DNA of 64,000 bases from Saccharopolyspora endophytica (GCF_018070075.1 NZ_JAGPXE010000008.1:248001-312000), one strand, 5' to 3'; positions 37,077 to 45,740 are shown, counted from the stretch's first letter. Numbers and translations: made by a program. Notes: generated by a model not told the origin, from the letters alone.

Positions 37077-37112
37077 GGCTCAGATCACCTCCGCAGTGCG
37101 GTGATCTGAGCC
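37077..37112. terminator. Bidirectional terminator between LysE and the toxin-linked gene
   Basis: GGCTCAGATCACC (37077-37089) pairs perfectly with GGTGATCTGAGCC (37100-37112), a 13-bp stem with a 10-nt loop. It lies 2 bp past the LysE stop and 29 bp from the convergent stop at 37142. Confidence 0.85.
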
Positions 37113-37141
37113 GAGCCGTCGAAGGAACCGGCGTTGCTCAA

Positions 37142-38437
37142 TCAATACTGAGCGCGATAGGTGATCAGCAGCAGGCCGAAGGGACTGTCCTCCAGCTGTG
37201 GCCGAGCAGCCGGGTTCCGCGGGTCCGCGATGCGCACTCCCGTTCCCTCGCTGATCGCCAGCAGCAGGTTCCCCACGGTTTCCCGTCCCCGCCGGTCACT
37301 CCGACGCAGCCACACCACGGCCGCGGTGTCCGGAGGCAGCGCCGCGACCTCGGACATCACACCGGGCCAGTCCGCGTGGCGGCTCGTGGAGCGGACCTGC
37401 CCCAGTTCCCGCATCGTCGGCTCGAACCAGGCGGCGGCTCCCGCATTCGGAGGTTCCGGCAAGTTCTCCTGGTGCACGTCCCATTGCTGGAGGAAGCGCC
37501 AGGGGTCCGCGTTCGGCAGCCCAAACGGATCTTCGTCGGCGCTCTTCGGAACCACCAGCGCCGCATCGAGCATTTGGTCGCGCCAGTCACCGGTTCGCTG
37601 GAAAGTCTCCGTGGTGCACGCGAACAGCCAGCCGCGGCGAAGTTCATCTTCCGCATCCGGGGCGACGAGGGTGACCTCGCCGCCGTAGGTGGCGTCCAGC
37701 CAGGCCATCGCCTTGGCCACCGCGGAGTCGAGGTCGTCGGCCTGGGCGCGCCACGGCACGTCCGCAGGTGGGATGTTCTCCCGGTGGAAGGTGGCGACGA
37801 CGAGCTCGTACACCTCTTCGTCGCGAAGATCCGCGGGCATCCCGCGCTGCGGATCGAGCACCACCAGCCCGCCGTCCGTCGGCACGGCGTACAGCAGATG
37901 CCCGGTGACCTCGACACCGCGGAACCGGCGGCGCAGCCAGATCACCGCGCGGGCTCCCGCACCTGCGGCCGTGATCGCGCCGAGCGCATCGCCCCAGGTG
38001 GCGTGCGCGGAGGTCGTCGCGTCCGGGAAATGCGCGGCCAGCAGGCGGCTCCACCAGTCCGGCTGCTCGTCATCCGGTTCCCACTGCAACGCGCTCGCCT
38101 CCGCACCGCGCAGCACCGCATCGACAGCGACCACACAGTTGCGGACGTTGATCCGCCAGCGCCACGATTCCTGACCGGGCAAGTCCGGCTGTTCGGAAGG
38201 CTCCAGGTTGAGGGCTTCGTCCACCGGCGCCGCGTTCGCTACCGGGAACGGGGCTCGACCGTTCTTCGGTACGGCCACGGTGCTGGCCAGCATCGGCTGC
38301 GCGGCCGCGTCCCGGTGGCCGCACCGGACCAGCCAGCTGTCCCGTCCCTCGGCGAGCGGCGCCGGGTCGAGCACGCCGACGCGGCCCCCGTAGACCTGCT
38401 CCAGCCAGTCGGCTGCGCTGCGGATCGGATCGATCAT
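37142..38437 (-). CDS. Tandem YrhB (Imm35)/papain-fold toxin-like protein, probable immunity protein or second effector
   Basis: A 431-residue protein made of two homologous halves (about 1-215 and 232-431). Each half starts with a YrhB/Imm35-type module (ADWLEQVYGGRVGVL versus MAWLDATYGGEVTLV; STVAVPK versus AALVVPK) and continues with a segment like the papain-fold glutamine-deamidase toxin (AVIWLRRRFRG versus AVVWLRRSDRRG). In the first half the toxin-type residues are intact: Cys101 in RNCVVAVDAVLRG, His180 in VTGHLLYAV, Asp195 and Gln197 in VVLDPQRGMPADL. In the second half the Cys is lost and the His is Asn (VGNLLLAI). It directly follows the toxin gene by 61 bp. Immunity by mimicry is my preferred reading; an intracellular deamidase is the alternative. 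Confidence 0.75.
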   Translation of the reverse strand: MIDPIRSAADWLEQVYGGRVGVLDPAPLAEGRDSWLVRCGHRDAAAQPMLASTVAVPKNGRAPFPVANAAPVDEALNLEPSEQPDLPGQESWRWRINVRNCVVAVDAVLRGAEASALQWEPDDEQPDWWSRLLAAHFPDATTSAHATWGDALGAITAAGAGARAVIWLRRRFRGVEVTGHLLYAVPTDGGLVVLDPQRGMPADLRDEEVYELVVATFHRENIPPADVPWRAQADDLDSAVAKAMAWLDATYGGEVTLVAPDAEDELRRGWLFACTTETFQRTGDWRDQMLDAALVVPKSADEDPFGLPNADPWRFLQQWDVHQENLPEPPNAGAAAWFEPTMRELGQVRSTSRHADWPGVMSEVAALPPDTAAVVWLRRSDRRGRETVGNLLLAISEGTGVRIADPRNPAARPQLEDSPFGLLLITYRAQY

Positions 38438-38498
38438 GACGCGGGATTCTCGATTCTGTGCGGTTGGACGCGGAACGCCGAGGACGGGCTAACGGAGG

Positions 38499-40145
38499 TC
38501 ACCTCGACCCGGGACCCGGTGATTTGCCACCCGAGAGATCGACTTCGGGTTTCGGGTCTCGTGGCTGGTGCCAACGCGGGTCCGTACCGGAGTTCGGATA
38601 GTCCATCACGGAAAGCGTACTCGGCTTCTCGCTGATGTCGGCGGGCAAACCGTTCTGTCCGTCGAGGTAGACCACCGAGCCATCATTGCCCTTGGCCACG
38701 TTGAAGAAATGCCCGATCTCGCGGTCCGACCATCCCGCGAAGACCGTGGCGACGTGCCCGGAGGGCGCCTTTGACATGGCTTGGTTGATCTCGTCGTAGT
38801 CCTTGACCGGCTGGAAGCGGCCGCCACCGTGCGGCTGCGCCAACTGCTCGACCGTGCCGGCTGTGACCGGATTCGACGGGGCCGCCGGGTACACCTGCCC
38901 GGTCTTGAGGTATCGCGCCACGTTGACCGAGCAGTTGCCGCAGTTGGTGTTGTGCCCCGCCACCCCGTTGTCGAAGTTCTGCTTGTTGATCTGCTGCACC
39001 GCACCGAGACCGTTGTCTTGCATGAACTTGTTCCGCGCCGCGTCGTCCCGGAAGCTTTGCGCGCTGATCACGTTCGGCCCCGGGGGAGCTTGGTTCGGCT
39101 GCGGCGGCTGCAGCTTCGGGGTCGGGTTCGACATCGGAGCCGTACGCGGCCCGACGGTGGGGCCGGTGCGCTCCGGGCGCCTGGCAGGACGCGGTCGCAC
39201 CGGCGCCCCGCCCACCGGGCCGTCACCCGGCAAGGGACCACCCCGTGGAGTGCCAACATCCGGGCCATTGGGGTTCTTCGGCGCATCGGGGGCACTGCCG
39301 CTGGGACCGGCGCCGGACGGCTTCGTCGATGCCGGACCATCCGGCTTCGGCGGCGGAGGCGTCTTGTCCGGCGTCGGAGACTTCGAACCGTCCGCCTTGA
39401 TCTTCTTCAGCGCGTTGCTCGCATCACTGAACGACTTGCCCAGCTTCTGCAACATCGGTGACAAGGCCTTCATGGCCTTGACCAGCTTCGTGGTGATGTC
39501 GGCGATGCGGGCCGCGACCTTGGCGACCTCGGCGACGACCTGGGGCACGACCCAGGCCAAGGCGATGCCCAGTGTGCAGACGACCTGCAGCGCCCAGCTG
39601 ATCAGGTGGCCGACGAGTTCGGCGATGATGTCGCGCACCAGCGTGCGCACCGCGGCGACGACCTCGCCCGCGGTGCCGATGCCGTCCGCTGCTCCGTCGG
39701 CTGCGGACTTGGCCGCCGCGATCAGGTTCGCGGTGTCCTCGCTGCGCTTGCGGTAGGCATCGCCCGCCTCGCCCAGCCAGCTGGCCGTGTCGGCCTTGAC
39801 CAGTTCTTTCATCTCGGTGTTGATGGCTTCGAGCTCAGCCGAGATGTTCTTCCACGTCTCCGAGTGGGCCTTGATCTCGTCCGGGTCGCCGGTCAGCGAG
39901 TCCAAGGCGTCCGAGACCGGCCCGACGTGCTCGATCAACCAGCCGACACCAGCGGAGAAGATCGCGCCGAACGGGTCCAGCGCCATGCCCAGCGCGTCCA
40001 GTCCGGTCCCGACCGCGCCCAGGACGCCCGCGGCCCAATCACCGGACTCGATCGCCTTCTGCGTGTCGGCGACCGACTCGGCGATCTGGATACCGCTGAA
40101 CGACTGCGTCGAGTCCTCGCGCTGCGCCACCAACGGATTCGTCAC
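38499..40145 (-). CDS. ESX-linked polymorphic toxin with C-terminal papain-fold glutamine-deamidase-like domain
   Basis: A 548-residue modular effector. The first 250 residues are helical with a WXG-type turn (ASWLGEAGDAYRKRS near residue 115) and an Ala/Val-rich hydrophobic region (about 180-235), as in WXG100/CpnT-like N-termini; residues about 260-365 are a Pro/Gly-rich linker; the C-terminus is the toxin: NTNCGNCSVNVARYLKTG (Cys402, Cys405), GHFFNVAK (His479) and VVYLDGQNG (Asp495). Such Tox-PL domains deamidate glutamine in host or rival proteins. Export by a type VII system encoded elsewhere is likely, since EspG, PPE and EspC-like genes precede it. Target unknown. Confidence 0.85.
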   Translation of the reverse strand: MTNPLVAQREDSTQSFSGIQIAESVADTQKAIESGDWAAGVLGAVGTGLDALGMALDPFGAIFSAGVGWLIEHVGPVSDALDSLTGDPDEIKAHSETWKNISAELEAINTEMKELVKADTASWLGEAGDAYRKRSEDTANLIAAAKSAADGAADGIGTAGEVVAAVRTLVRDIIAELVGHLISWALQVVCTLGIALAWVVPQVVAEVAKVAARIADITTKLVKAMKALSPMLQKLGKSFSDASNALKKIKADGSKSPTPDKTPPPPKPDGPASTKPSGAGPSGSAPDAPKNPNGPDVGTPRGGPLPGDGPVGGAPVRPRPARRPERTGPTVGPRTAPMSNPTPKLQPPQPNQAPPGPNVISAQSFRDDAARNKFMQDNGLGAVQQINKQNFDNGVAGHNTNCGNCSVNVARYLKTGQVYPAAPSNPVTAGTVEQLAQPHGGGRFQPVKDYDEINQAMSKAPSGHVATVFAGWSDREIGHFFNVAKGNDGSVVYLDGQNGLPADISEKPSTLSVMDYPNSGTDPRWHQPRDPKPEVDLSGGKSPGPGSR

Positions 40146-40187
40146 TACAACCCCCAGAACAAGCCAGCAGAAATCAGGTAGGAGAAC

Positions 40188-40778
40188 TCAGTCGCGCAGC
40201 GGGTCGAAGTCCGGGCCGAACTCGTCGTCGTCCTCGTCTTCGAAGCGCGGTCGCCTCGGCTGCGCCGGAGGCGCCGTCGGCGCCGCAGCCGGAGCGGCGG
40301 GTGGGGCCGGGGTTTCGTCGTCCTCGGCGGGGCCGTCCCACTTCGAGGAGACCTCCTCCTCGACCTCATCCTCCGGCTGCTCCGGGAACCGCTCGCGCAG
40401 GTTGTCCAGCATCATCGAGCGGGTCTGCTGGTCCTCGTCGCCGAGGGTCGCGGCCATGGTCTCGCCGACCTTGCCCGCGATGTCGGCCTGCGCGCGGTGC
40501 ATCGTCGACAGGATCTGCGCGGCGAGCTCGTTCGGCGGCATCGAGCGGACCTTGTCGGTGAACTCCAGGTCGGTCACGCTGCCGTCGGCGCGCACCGTCA
40601 CCTTGATGCGCCCGTCCGGGCTGCTGGCCGACAGCCGCAGCTGCTCGGTCTGCGCCTGAACTTCCTGGTACCGCTGGGCTTTTTCAGCGAATCCCTGCGC
40701 CCACTGCTGGATGCGACGTTCCGCTTCATCCGGGTCGGCCCCGGCGACCGCGAATCCCCCCGAGCTCTGGCCCGTCAT
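40188..40778 (-). CDS. YbaB/EbfC-family protein in the type VII cassette
   Basis: A 196-residue protein whose residues about 15-130 match YbaB/EbfC (RIQQWAQGFAEKAQRYQEVQAQ, VTVRADGSVTDLEF, LAAQILSTMHRAQADIAGKV). A charged, Pro/Ala-rich, very acidic tail (DEDDDEFGPDFDP region) follows. Stand-alone YbaB proteins bind DNA, but YbaB-like genes are repeatedly found beside WXG100/PPE toxins in actinomycetes, where they may be chaperones or part of the secreted complex. ATG 40778; the gene ends 42 bp before the toxin start. Confidence 0.85.
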   Translation of the reverse strand: MTGQSSGGFAVAGADPDEAERRIQQWAQGFAEKAQRYQEVQAQTEQLRLSASSPDGRIKVTVRADGSVTDLEFTDKVRSMPPNELAAQILSTMHRAQADIAGKVGETMAATLGDEDQQTRSMMLDNLRERFPEQPEDEVEEEVSSKWDGPAEDDETPAPPAAPAAAPTAPPAQPRRPRFEDEDDDEFGPDFDPLRD

Positions 40779-40833
40779 CGCACAACCTCCGTCGACATCT
40801 CGAAATCCTCGGTGTTCGGTGTGAATCGACCGG

Positions 40834-41247
40834 TCAGGCCGGTGTGCCGCGCTCCGGCTCCAACACCGGAGTCCCCTGCTGCTGCGGAGTTCCCACCGGC
40901 GGGACTCCGCGCAGTGCCACGGCCGACCGGTTCACCTTGACCGCCTCGTCGAACGTCTTGAACGAATCGGCGTTGGCGTCGTCGGTGTCCAGGTAGTCCT
41001 TGGCGGTGGAGCGCACGTTGTCGGCCGTGACGGTGATGCCTTCCTTGGCCGCCTTCAGCGCGTTCATCCCTTCCTCCTCCATCGGGTTGACGATGGGAGG
41101 CAGGAAGGAGCACAGCAGCCCGTAGGCCTCGTCGGACATGCTCACGGCCTCGGCTGCCGAGATCGCGGTGTCCAGCCGGTCGGTGAGCCCTTCCAGGTGG
41201 CTGGCGTGCGCGGTCAGGTCTTCGGCCTGAACGTTGAACGACGTCAT
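40834..41247 (-). CDS. EspC-like (DUF2580) ESX secretion-associated protein
   Basis: A 137-residue protein with a helical N-terminal ESX-secretion-associated domain: FNVQAEDLTAHASHLEGLTDRLDTA, then GITVTADNVRSTAKDYLDTDDANADSF. The YLDTD sequence fits the YxxxD/E export signal of type VII substrates, placed after a helix as expected. A short Pro/Gln-rich tail follows. Probably exported with the PPE-like partner encoded upstream. Confidence 0.82.
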   Translation of the reverse strand: MTSFNVQAEDLTAHASHLEGLTDRLDTAISAAEAVSMSDEAYGLLCSFLPPIVNPMEEEGMNALKAAKEGITVTADNVRSTAKDYLDTDDANADSFKTFDEAVKVNRSAVALRGVPPVGTPQQQGTPVLEPERGTPA

Positions 41248-41270
41248 GGTTCCCCCATTCCTCCGGTCAG

Positions 41271-42023
41271 TCAGGCCACTGCGGCCACGACGTCGGCGAG
41301 CCGGTGCTCGATCTTCTTGTTGTCGGCCGGGGTGATGCTGAGCCAGGCGCCCTGGCTGACCATCATGTAGCGGCCCTGGTGGGTGTCGAACCAGGTCACG
41401 AGGGTTGTGGAGCGGCGTGTTCCGCGTGAAACGCCGAACTGACCGCCTGCTCGGCGGTTGTTGGCGAGTTCGAGCACGGTCGCCGCGTCCTGCGGTGACA
41501 GGCCTGCCTTGACCAGGGCGACGTCTTCTTCCACGTCACCGCCGAAGGGATCGTCGTCGTCCTCTTCGAGGGCTTTCGACAGCGCTTCGGCCGGAACGGA
41601 GATCGCCCGCTGCAGGCCCGCTTCGCCCGGCGGCAGCACGCCGACGGCGGACAGGGCCAGCGCGGTGGGGCGGATCTCGGTGAGCCGCAGTTCGTCGCCC
41701 ACCAGCTCCGCGAGCGCTCCGCTGCGCCGCGCGACGGCGGCGAGGGCGCGGATGGGCTGGTCGCGGTGCCCGATCACGTCCACCGAGGTGTCGTGGTCGA
41801 CCAGCAGCCGCAGCAGGTCCGCGAGCCTCGGGTCGAGTTCGCGGCCGGTGGCGAGGCCGCGGCGTGCCAGCGAGCGGAAGGCCTCGGCGGTGAGTTCCGC
41901 CCGTTCCCGCGCGGTGGCGCCGAGGCTCGGGACGTCCAGCGGGTACGGGATCTTGCCGAGTCCGAGTTCGGCCCAGACCAGGTCGAATTCGGCCGCGGAG
42001 AGCACGAAGTCCGGGTTCGTCAT
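41271..42023 (-). CDS. EspG-family ESX secretion chaperone
   Basis: A 250-residue EspG protein, the cytosolic chaperone that holds PE-PPE-type dimers and brings them to the type VII machinery. It begins with LSAAEFDLVWAELGLGKIPYPLDV, the standard EspG start, and ends with TLVTWFDTHQGRYMMVSQG and ITPADNKKIEHRLADVV. It overlaps the PPE-like gene by 4 bp (ATGA), so chaperone and client are produced together. Confidence 0.9.
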   Translation of the reverse strand: MTNPDFVLSAAEFDLVWAELGLGKIPYPLDVPSLGATARERAELTAEAFRSLARRGLATGRELDPRLADLLRLLVDHDTSVDVIGHRDQPIRALAAVARRSGALAELVGDELRLTEIRPTALALSAVGVLPPGEAGLQRAISVPAEALSKALEEDDDDPFGGDVEEDVALVKAGLSPQDAATVLELANNRRAGGQFGVSRGTRRSTTLVTWFDTHQGRYMMVSQGAWLSITPADNKKIEHRLADVVAAVA

Positions 42024-43573
42024 TCCTCGCTCTTTTTCTTCTTCTTGCCCTCGCCGATCACCGGCGGCGGGAGGTCCTTGCCCGGAACCTCGACGACGGG
42101 ACCGCCTTCGACGTACTTGGCCTTGCGCGCCTCGTCTTCGCTGCCCTGACCACCGCGGTTGCCCATCGGACCGCCGCCCATCATGCCGCCGGCACCGCTT
42201 GCCGGGGTCTGTCCCGGAGCGGCACCGCCGCCTTGGACCGGACCGGCCCCGCCGTGGTCACCGGCGGGCGTCCCACCGACGCCGGACGTGCCGCCGGGCG
42301 TGATGCTGCTGCCGGACGCACCACCGGACGGCATCGGCGGAGGTGTCGCGCCCAGTCCACCGGGGGAACCGCCGGCCGCCTTCGTCTGACCGATCGGCGG
42401 GATCTCGCCGCTCGGGCCGGTCGTGTTCGGGATCGGCGGGATCTGCCCGCCCCAGTTCCGGTTGCTGTCGCGGTCGTTCGGCTTGCCGGGACGACGGCCA
42501 CCCGGACCGAAGGCGACTCCGTCCGGTCCTTGGTGCGGTCGCAGCTTCTGGGTCTTCTCGGTCTGCCGGTCGCCGCCCTGGAAGGGGGTCGCGTTCTGCG
42601 CGGTCGTGCTCTTGGGCTTGTGGTCCTCCAGCGACGGCGGCTTCTGGGTCGGGCCGCTGCTCGCGGGTGTGACCGGATTCGCCCGGATCGTCGGCGAATC
42701 CATCGAGCTCGGGCCGCCGATCTTCGGGATCTGCATCTTCTTCGTCGGCGCGTTGGCCCCGGCGGGACCGGTCTGCGCGGCCAACGGCATTCCGTCCGGC
42801 CCGACCCCAGCGGGTCCGGTCTGCGCGGCCAGCGGCGGGGCCGCCGGTTGCTGACCGGCCGGTGCGGATGCGGGCCTGGTCATCTTCTGAGTCGCCTCGG
42901 CACCCCCCGCCGCGGACTGCTGCTGCGTCGGCGCTTCGCCCGGCCCGACGTCCTCGGTCGCGGCCACGGACCGGACCATCTTGCGGGGTTTCAGCTCCTC
43001 GATGGGGTCCGGCGGAGGCGTGAAGCGCGGAGTGTCGCCGTCGATGGCGCGGGAGGACTCCTCCATCCGCACCATCACCCGGACGGCCTGCTCGTGCGCG
43101 CTGGAGGAACGCTCCTGGTTGGCACGCAGGTCCCCCATCGCCTTGGTGAAGGACTCCAGGTCACCGGTGGCGAAGGTCAGCGCGGCCGTGGCGTGGAGTT
43201 CCTTCGCGCCCTTGACCGGCTCGGGCATCTCGGCCTTCGCGGTCTCCATGACGCGGCCCTGCTCCGAGACCCGATCTGCCAGCGCACCAGCGGATTCCCC
43301 GGCGTCGCGACTCCAGTTCGCCAGCTTCTCGATCGCCGATCGCGCGGCGTCGGCGGCTTCGCCCTGCCAGCCCGATTCGGTGGCGCGGAGCTGCTCGGAC
43401 ATCCGGTCGGCGGACTCGGCCATCGCGCGGCTCAGCTTGGTCCACTCGTCGGCGAGCTGACCGACGCGGCCGGGATCGTTCTCGATGTGCACGGCGTCGT
43501 AGAGCTCGCGGTGGCTGCGCGATGCCCAGTTCTGCGTCTCCACCAACGCGAGGTCGGGTGGGTCCTGCGGCAT
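42020..43573 (-). CDS. PPE/WXG-type protein with long Pro/Gly-rich C-terminus
   Basis: A 517-residue type VII substrate-like protein. Residues 1-170 are helical with the WXG turn in ATESGWQGEAADAARSAI, as in PPE-superfamily proteins; residues about 190-510 are low-complexity (many PAG, GPSG and GGA runs, with PLAAQTGPAG twice) and end in a Lys/Glu cluster (KKKKKSEE). No enzyme domain is present. It should pair with the small EspC-like protein encoded just upstream and be recognised by EspG. Confidence 0.82.
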   Translation of the reverse strand: MPQDPPDLALVETQNWASRSHRELYDAVHIENDPGRVGQLADEWTKLSRAMAESADRMSEQLRATESGWQGEAADAARSAIEKLANWSRDAGESAGALADRVSEQGRVMETAKAEMPEPVKGAKELHATAALTFATGDLESFTKAMGDLRANQERSSSAHEQAVRVMVRMEESSRAIDGDTPRFTPPPDPIEELKPRKMVRSVAATEDVGPGEAPTQQQSAAGGAEATQKMTRPASAPAGQQPAAPPLAAQTGPAGVGPDGMPLAAQTGPAGANAPTKKMQIPKIGGPSSMDSPTIRANPVTPASSGPTQKPPSLEDHKPKSTTAQNATPFQGGDRQTEKTQKLRPHQGPDGVAFGPGGRRPGKPNDRDSNRNWGGQIPPIPNTTGPSGEIPPIGQTKAAGGSPGGLGATPPPMPSGGASGSSITPGGTSGVGGTPAGDHGGAGPVQGGGAAPGQTPASGAGGMMGGGPMGNRGGQGSEDEARKAKYVEGGPVVEVPGKDLPPPVIGEGKKKKKSEE

Positions 43574-43606
43574 GTTCTCTTCTCCTCGGCCTGGATTCCA
43601 GGCGGA

Positions 43607-44005
43607 TCAGATGAGCTTCTGGAAGGAGTCCGCGACGCGCTGGTCGGTCTCCCGGTAGGTGCGCATCGCGCTCTCTATCGCGTCTCGCGCGTCCACGAGG
43701 ACGTCCCGGTAGCGCGTCAGGACCGCGACCAGCGAGTGCTCACCGCCTTCGGCTCGGCCGGCGAACTTCTCCGCCATCGCCGTGCCCACCGGGTTCTGCC
43801 CCAGCGGCGCCTGGCGGGCGAGGTTGCGCGCTTGCGACAACCAGGAGTCGACCGAGTTCAAGCGCTCGTCCAGGGCGGAGCGGATCGACTCGCCCGCCTC
43901 CGGATCCAGCTTCAGGTCCAACGACTCCACGGCATCGCGCACCGCAGCCACGGCAGCCGTGGTCACCGCGAGCGACTGAGACGCCTGCTCGTCAGGCTCG
44001 TTCAT
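43607..44005 (-). CDS. Small helical type VII partner protein with YxxxD signal
   Basis: A 132-residue, nearly all-helical protein, first gene of the cassette. Its C-terminal part reads AIESAMRTYRETDQRVADSF: YRETD fits the YxxxD export signal following a helix, as in PE/EspB/EspC-like partners. I do not recognise a named family with certainty. It probably forms a helical bundle with the PPE-type protein encoded 33 bp downstream. ATG 44005 with GGGAG upstream. Confidence 0.75.
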   Translation of the reverse strand: MNEPDEQASQSLAVTTAAVAAVRDAVESLDLKLDPEAGESIRSALDERLNSVDSWLSQARNLARQAPLGQNPVGTAMAEKFAGRAEGGEHSLVAVLTRYRDVLVDARDAIESAMRTYRETDQRVADSFQKLI

Positions 44006-44172
44006 CTCTCCCCCGGAAAAACAAGGACAACGGCACCTATCCGATGGCGCCGGTCATCAACTTCCCCACGAGACAACACTTACCAGACGACGCGAACGGC
44101 AGGCGACATTGGACGCATCGTGATCACTTGTTTACCTCAACCGCCGAAAACTGTGACGAGAAAGACGACTCA

Positions 44173-44209
44173 CCGGATGAACCATGCCGCGACGGCACGA
44201 TTCATCCGG
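44173..44209. repeat. Two-step inverted repeat in a gene-free stretch
   Basis: CCGGATGAA (44173-44181) pairs with TTCATCCGG (44201-44209), and inside it TGCCG (44185-44189) pairs with CGGCA (44193-44197) around CGA. The surrounding 44006-44566 (about 560 bp) holds no convincing gene; it must contain the promoter of the type VII cassette. The hairpin is about 170 bp upstream of that cassette; role unknown. Confidence 0.6.
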
Positions 44210-44566
44210 CGCTCCGGCAGAATTCAAATCCACAGTGGATGAATGCTTTCGCGAGACTGCGCCCTCTGGAGTCAGGCTCGTGACGGCCGCATTTCGGCAT
44301 CGTTCCCGCTGGTAGGAGCCATGCCGCAGCCCTGCGTTGATGCTGCGGGGTTCCGCGCGCATCCGCTGGATGTTCGTCACGTCGAACCGCGCGATGTCGT
44401 GATCCGAGTTCGAGCATCTCGGGTTCGTGATTCGACACTTCCCAAAGCGGACACGGCGCGCTGGATTCGACGGGGCGGAATACCACTGCTCGTGGATTTC
44501 GGGCTAGGTGGTACCGAAAACCCTCTTCGACCCGACCACGGCGCACTCGCCTCCGGGCAAACAACA

Positions 44567-44593
44567 CGGCCCCCGCCGCGAAGGCAGGGGCCG
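44567..44593 (-). terminator. Terminator after the XRE-DUF397 pair
   Basis: CGGCCCC (44567-44573) pairs with GGGGCCG (44587-44593), with additional pairing in the loop. It begins 7 bp past the DUF397 stop on the minus strand. Confidence 0.7.
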
Positions 44594-44600
44594 CGCGCAG

Positions 44601-44801
44601 TCAGCCGTCGAGTTCGCCCGCCTTGACGGCCGACAGGAAGTCCGCGAACCGGTCCTTGGAGAAAGCTAAAGCGGCCTGGTCAGGAGCCTTCGAGTCACGA
44701 ACACCGCTGACGTGCGGCAGGTTCTGCGCCAACTCAACGCACTGCCCCTGATCGGTGCTCCGACTCGACTTCCGCCACACGGCGCCCGCCAGCTCGTTCA
44801 T
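44601..44801 (-). CDS. DUF397 small protein, partner of the XRE regulator
   Basis: A 66-residue DUF397 protein: VWRKSSRSTDQGQCVELAQ near the N-terminus and SGVRDSKAPDQAALAFSKDRFADFL in the second half are the family pattern. In streptomycetes and Pseudonocardiaceae these genes are paired with Scr1-type XRE regulators, sometimes described as toxin-antitoxin-like or developmental switches (as with BldB/WhiJ relatives). It follows the regulator by 27 bp; ATG 44801 has a strong GGGGAGG upstream. Confidence 0.92.
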   Translation of the reverse strand: MNELAGAVWRKSSRSTDQGQCVELAQNLPHVSGVRDSKAPDQAALAFSKDRFADFLSAVKAGELDG

Positions 44802-44828
44802 GTTCGCGTCCTCCCCTTCGCAGGTGTG

Positions 44829-45740
44829 TCACAGCGACGACGCAAGGCTATCCATGAACTCCACGGATTCGGCAGGAGTGAGCGCTTCGGCACGCATCTG
44901 CTCGAAGACCTCGGTGTAGTGCTTGATGTCGTTCGGGCGCTCCAGCCAGACACCACCCCGGAGGTTCTCGACGTACACCGCGTCCATGTCGTCGAACCCC
45001 TCGGGGAACCGGAGCATCGAGAACGGCGTCTGCAGACCGAGATGCGCTCCTGCTGCGAAGGGCATGACCTGGATCGTCATGTTCGGCTTCGCGGCCATCG
45101 TGACGAGGTAGCGCAGCTGGTTCCGAAGAACCTCCTCGCCGCCGACCGCTCTCCTCAGCGCGGCCTCGTCGAGCACGACGTGCAGCCGAGTCGGGTTCTT
45201 CTCGCAGTTGACCCGGTCTTGCCTGGCTTTTCGCAGGCCGATGGAGCGCTGAAGCGTCTGCTCGTCGACGGCCGACGCCCTGACCCCGAACATCGCCTGC
45301 GCGTACTCGGGCGTCTGCAGAAGTCCGTCCACCACGATCGGCGAGTAGTTCCACAGCTCGTCGGCGTCGGATTCCAGGCCGACGAACTTCTCGAACCACT
45401 CCGGCATGGTGTCGGAGTACATCGCCCACCAGCCGCGTTCGTTGGACTCCTCGGCCTGGCGGACGAGGTTGTCCGACAGCGGGGCCTCCACGCCGTAGAA
45501 CTGGCAGAGCAGGCGCACGTTGCGCGGCAGGATGACCTGCTTGCCGCCTTCGATCCTGTTGATGGTGGTGACGGTCAGGCCCGCGTACTTGGAGGTGTCG
45601 GCGACCTTCTTGCCCGCCTGCTCGCGCAGTTGTCGGAGCTCGCGCCCGAGCTCGCGGCGTCGGAGGTTGGGTCCCGGCCCGTCCTCGTGCTCTTCGACCA
45701 TCTCTCGCACTCCCTGGCTGCGCATCTGACTGTCGATCAT
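44829..45740 (-). CDS. Scr1-type XRE regulator with DUF5753 domain
   Basis: A 303-residue regulator. Residues about 28-90 are a helix-turn-helix of the XRE class (ELRQLREQAGKKVADTSKYAG, TVTTINRIEGGKQ), and the rest is DUF5753 (ESNERGWWAMYSDTMPEWFEKFVGLE, VDGLLQTPEYA, VMPFAAGAHLGLQTPFSML, VYVENLRGGVWLE). It is paired with DUF397 downstream. The start at 45740 has only a weak CAGG; Met14 is a possible alternative. A perfect 16-bp palindrome lies about 50 bp upstream and may be its operator. Confidence 0.92.
   Translation of the reverse strand: MIDSQMRSQGVREMVEEHEDGPGPNLRRRELGRELRQLREQAGKKVADTSKYAGLTVTTINRIEGGKQVILPRNVRLLCQFYGVEAPLSDNLVRQAEESNERGWWAMYSDTMPEWFEKFVGLESDADELWNYSPIVVDGLLQTPEYAQAMFGVRASAVDEQTLQRSIGLRKARQDRVNCEKNPTRLHVVLDEAALRRAVGGEEVLRNQLRYLVTMAAKPNMTIQVMPFAAGAHLGLQTPFSMLRFPEGFDDMDAVYVENLRGGVWLERPNDIKHYTEVFEQMRAEALTPAESVEFMDSLASSL

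Noticed and set aside
44243..44626. Possible gene in the gap before the DUF397 gene
   Set aside because: No ribosome site, no family resemblance, and the end runs through the DUF397 terminator and into that gene.
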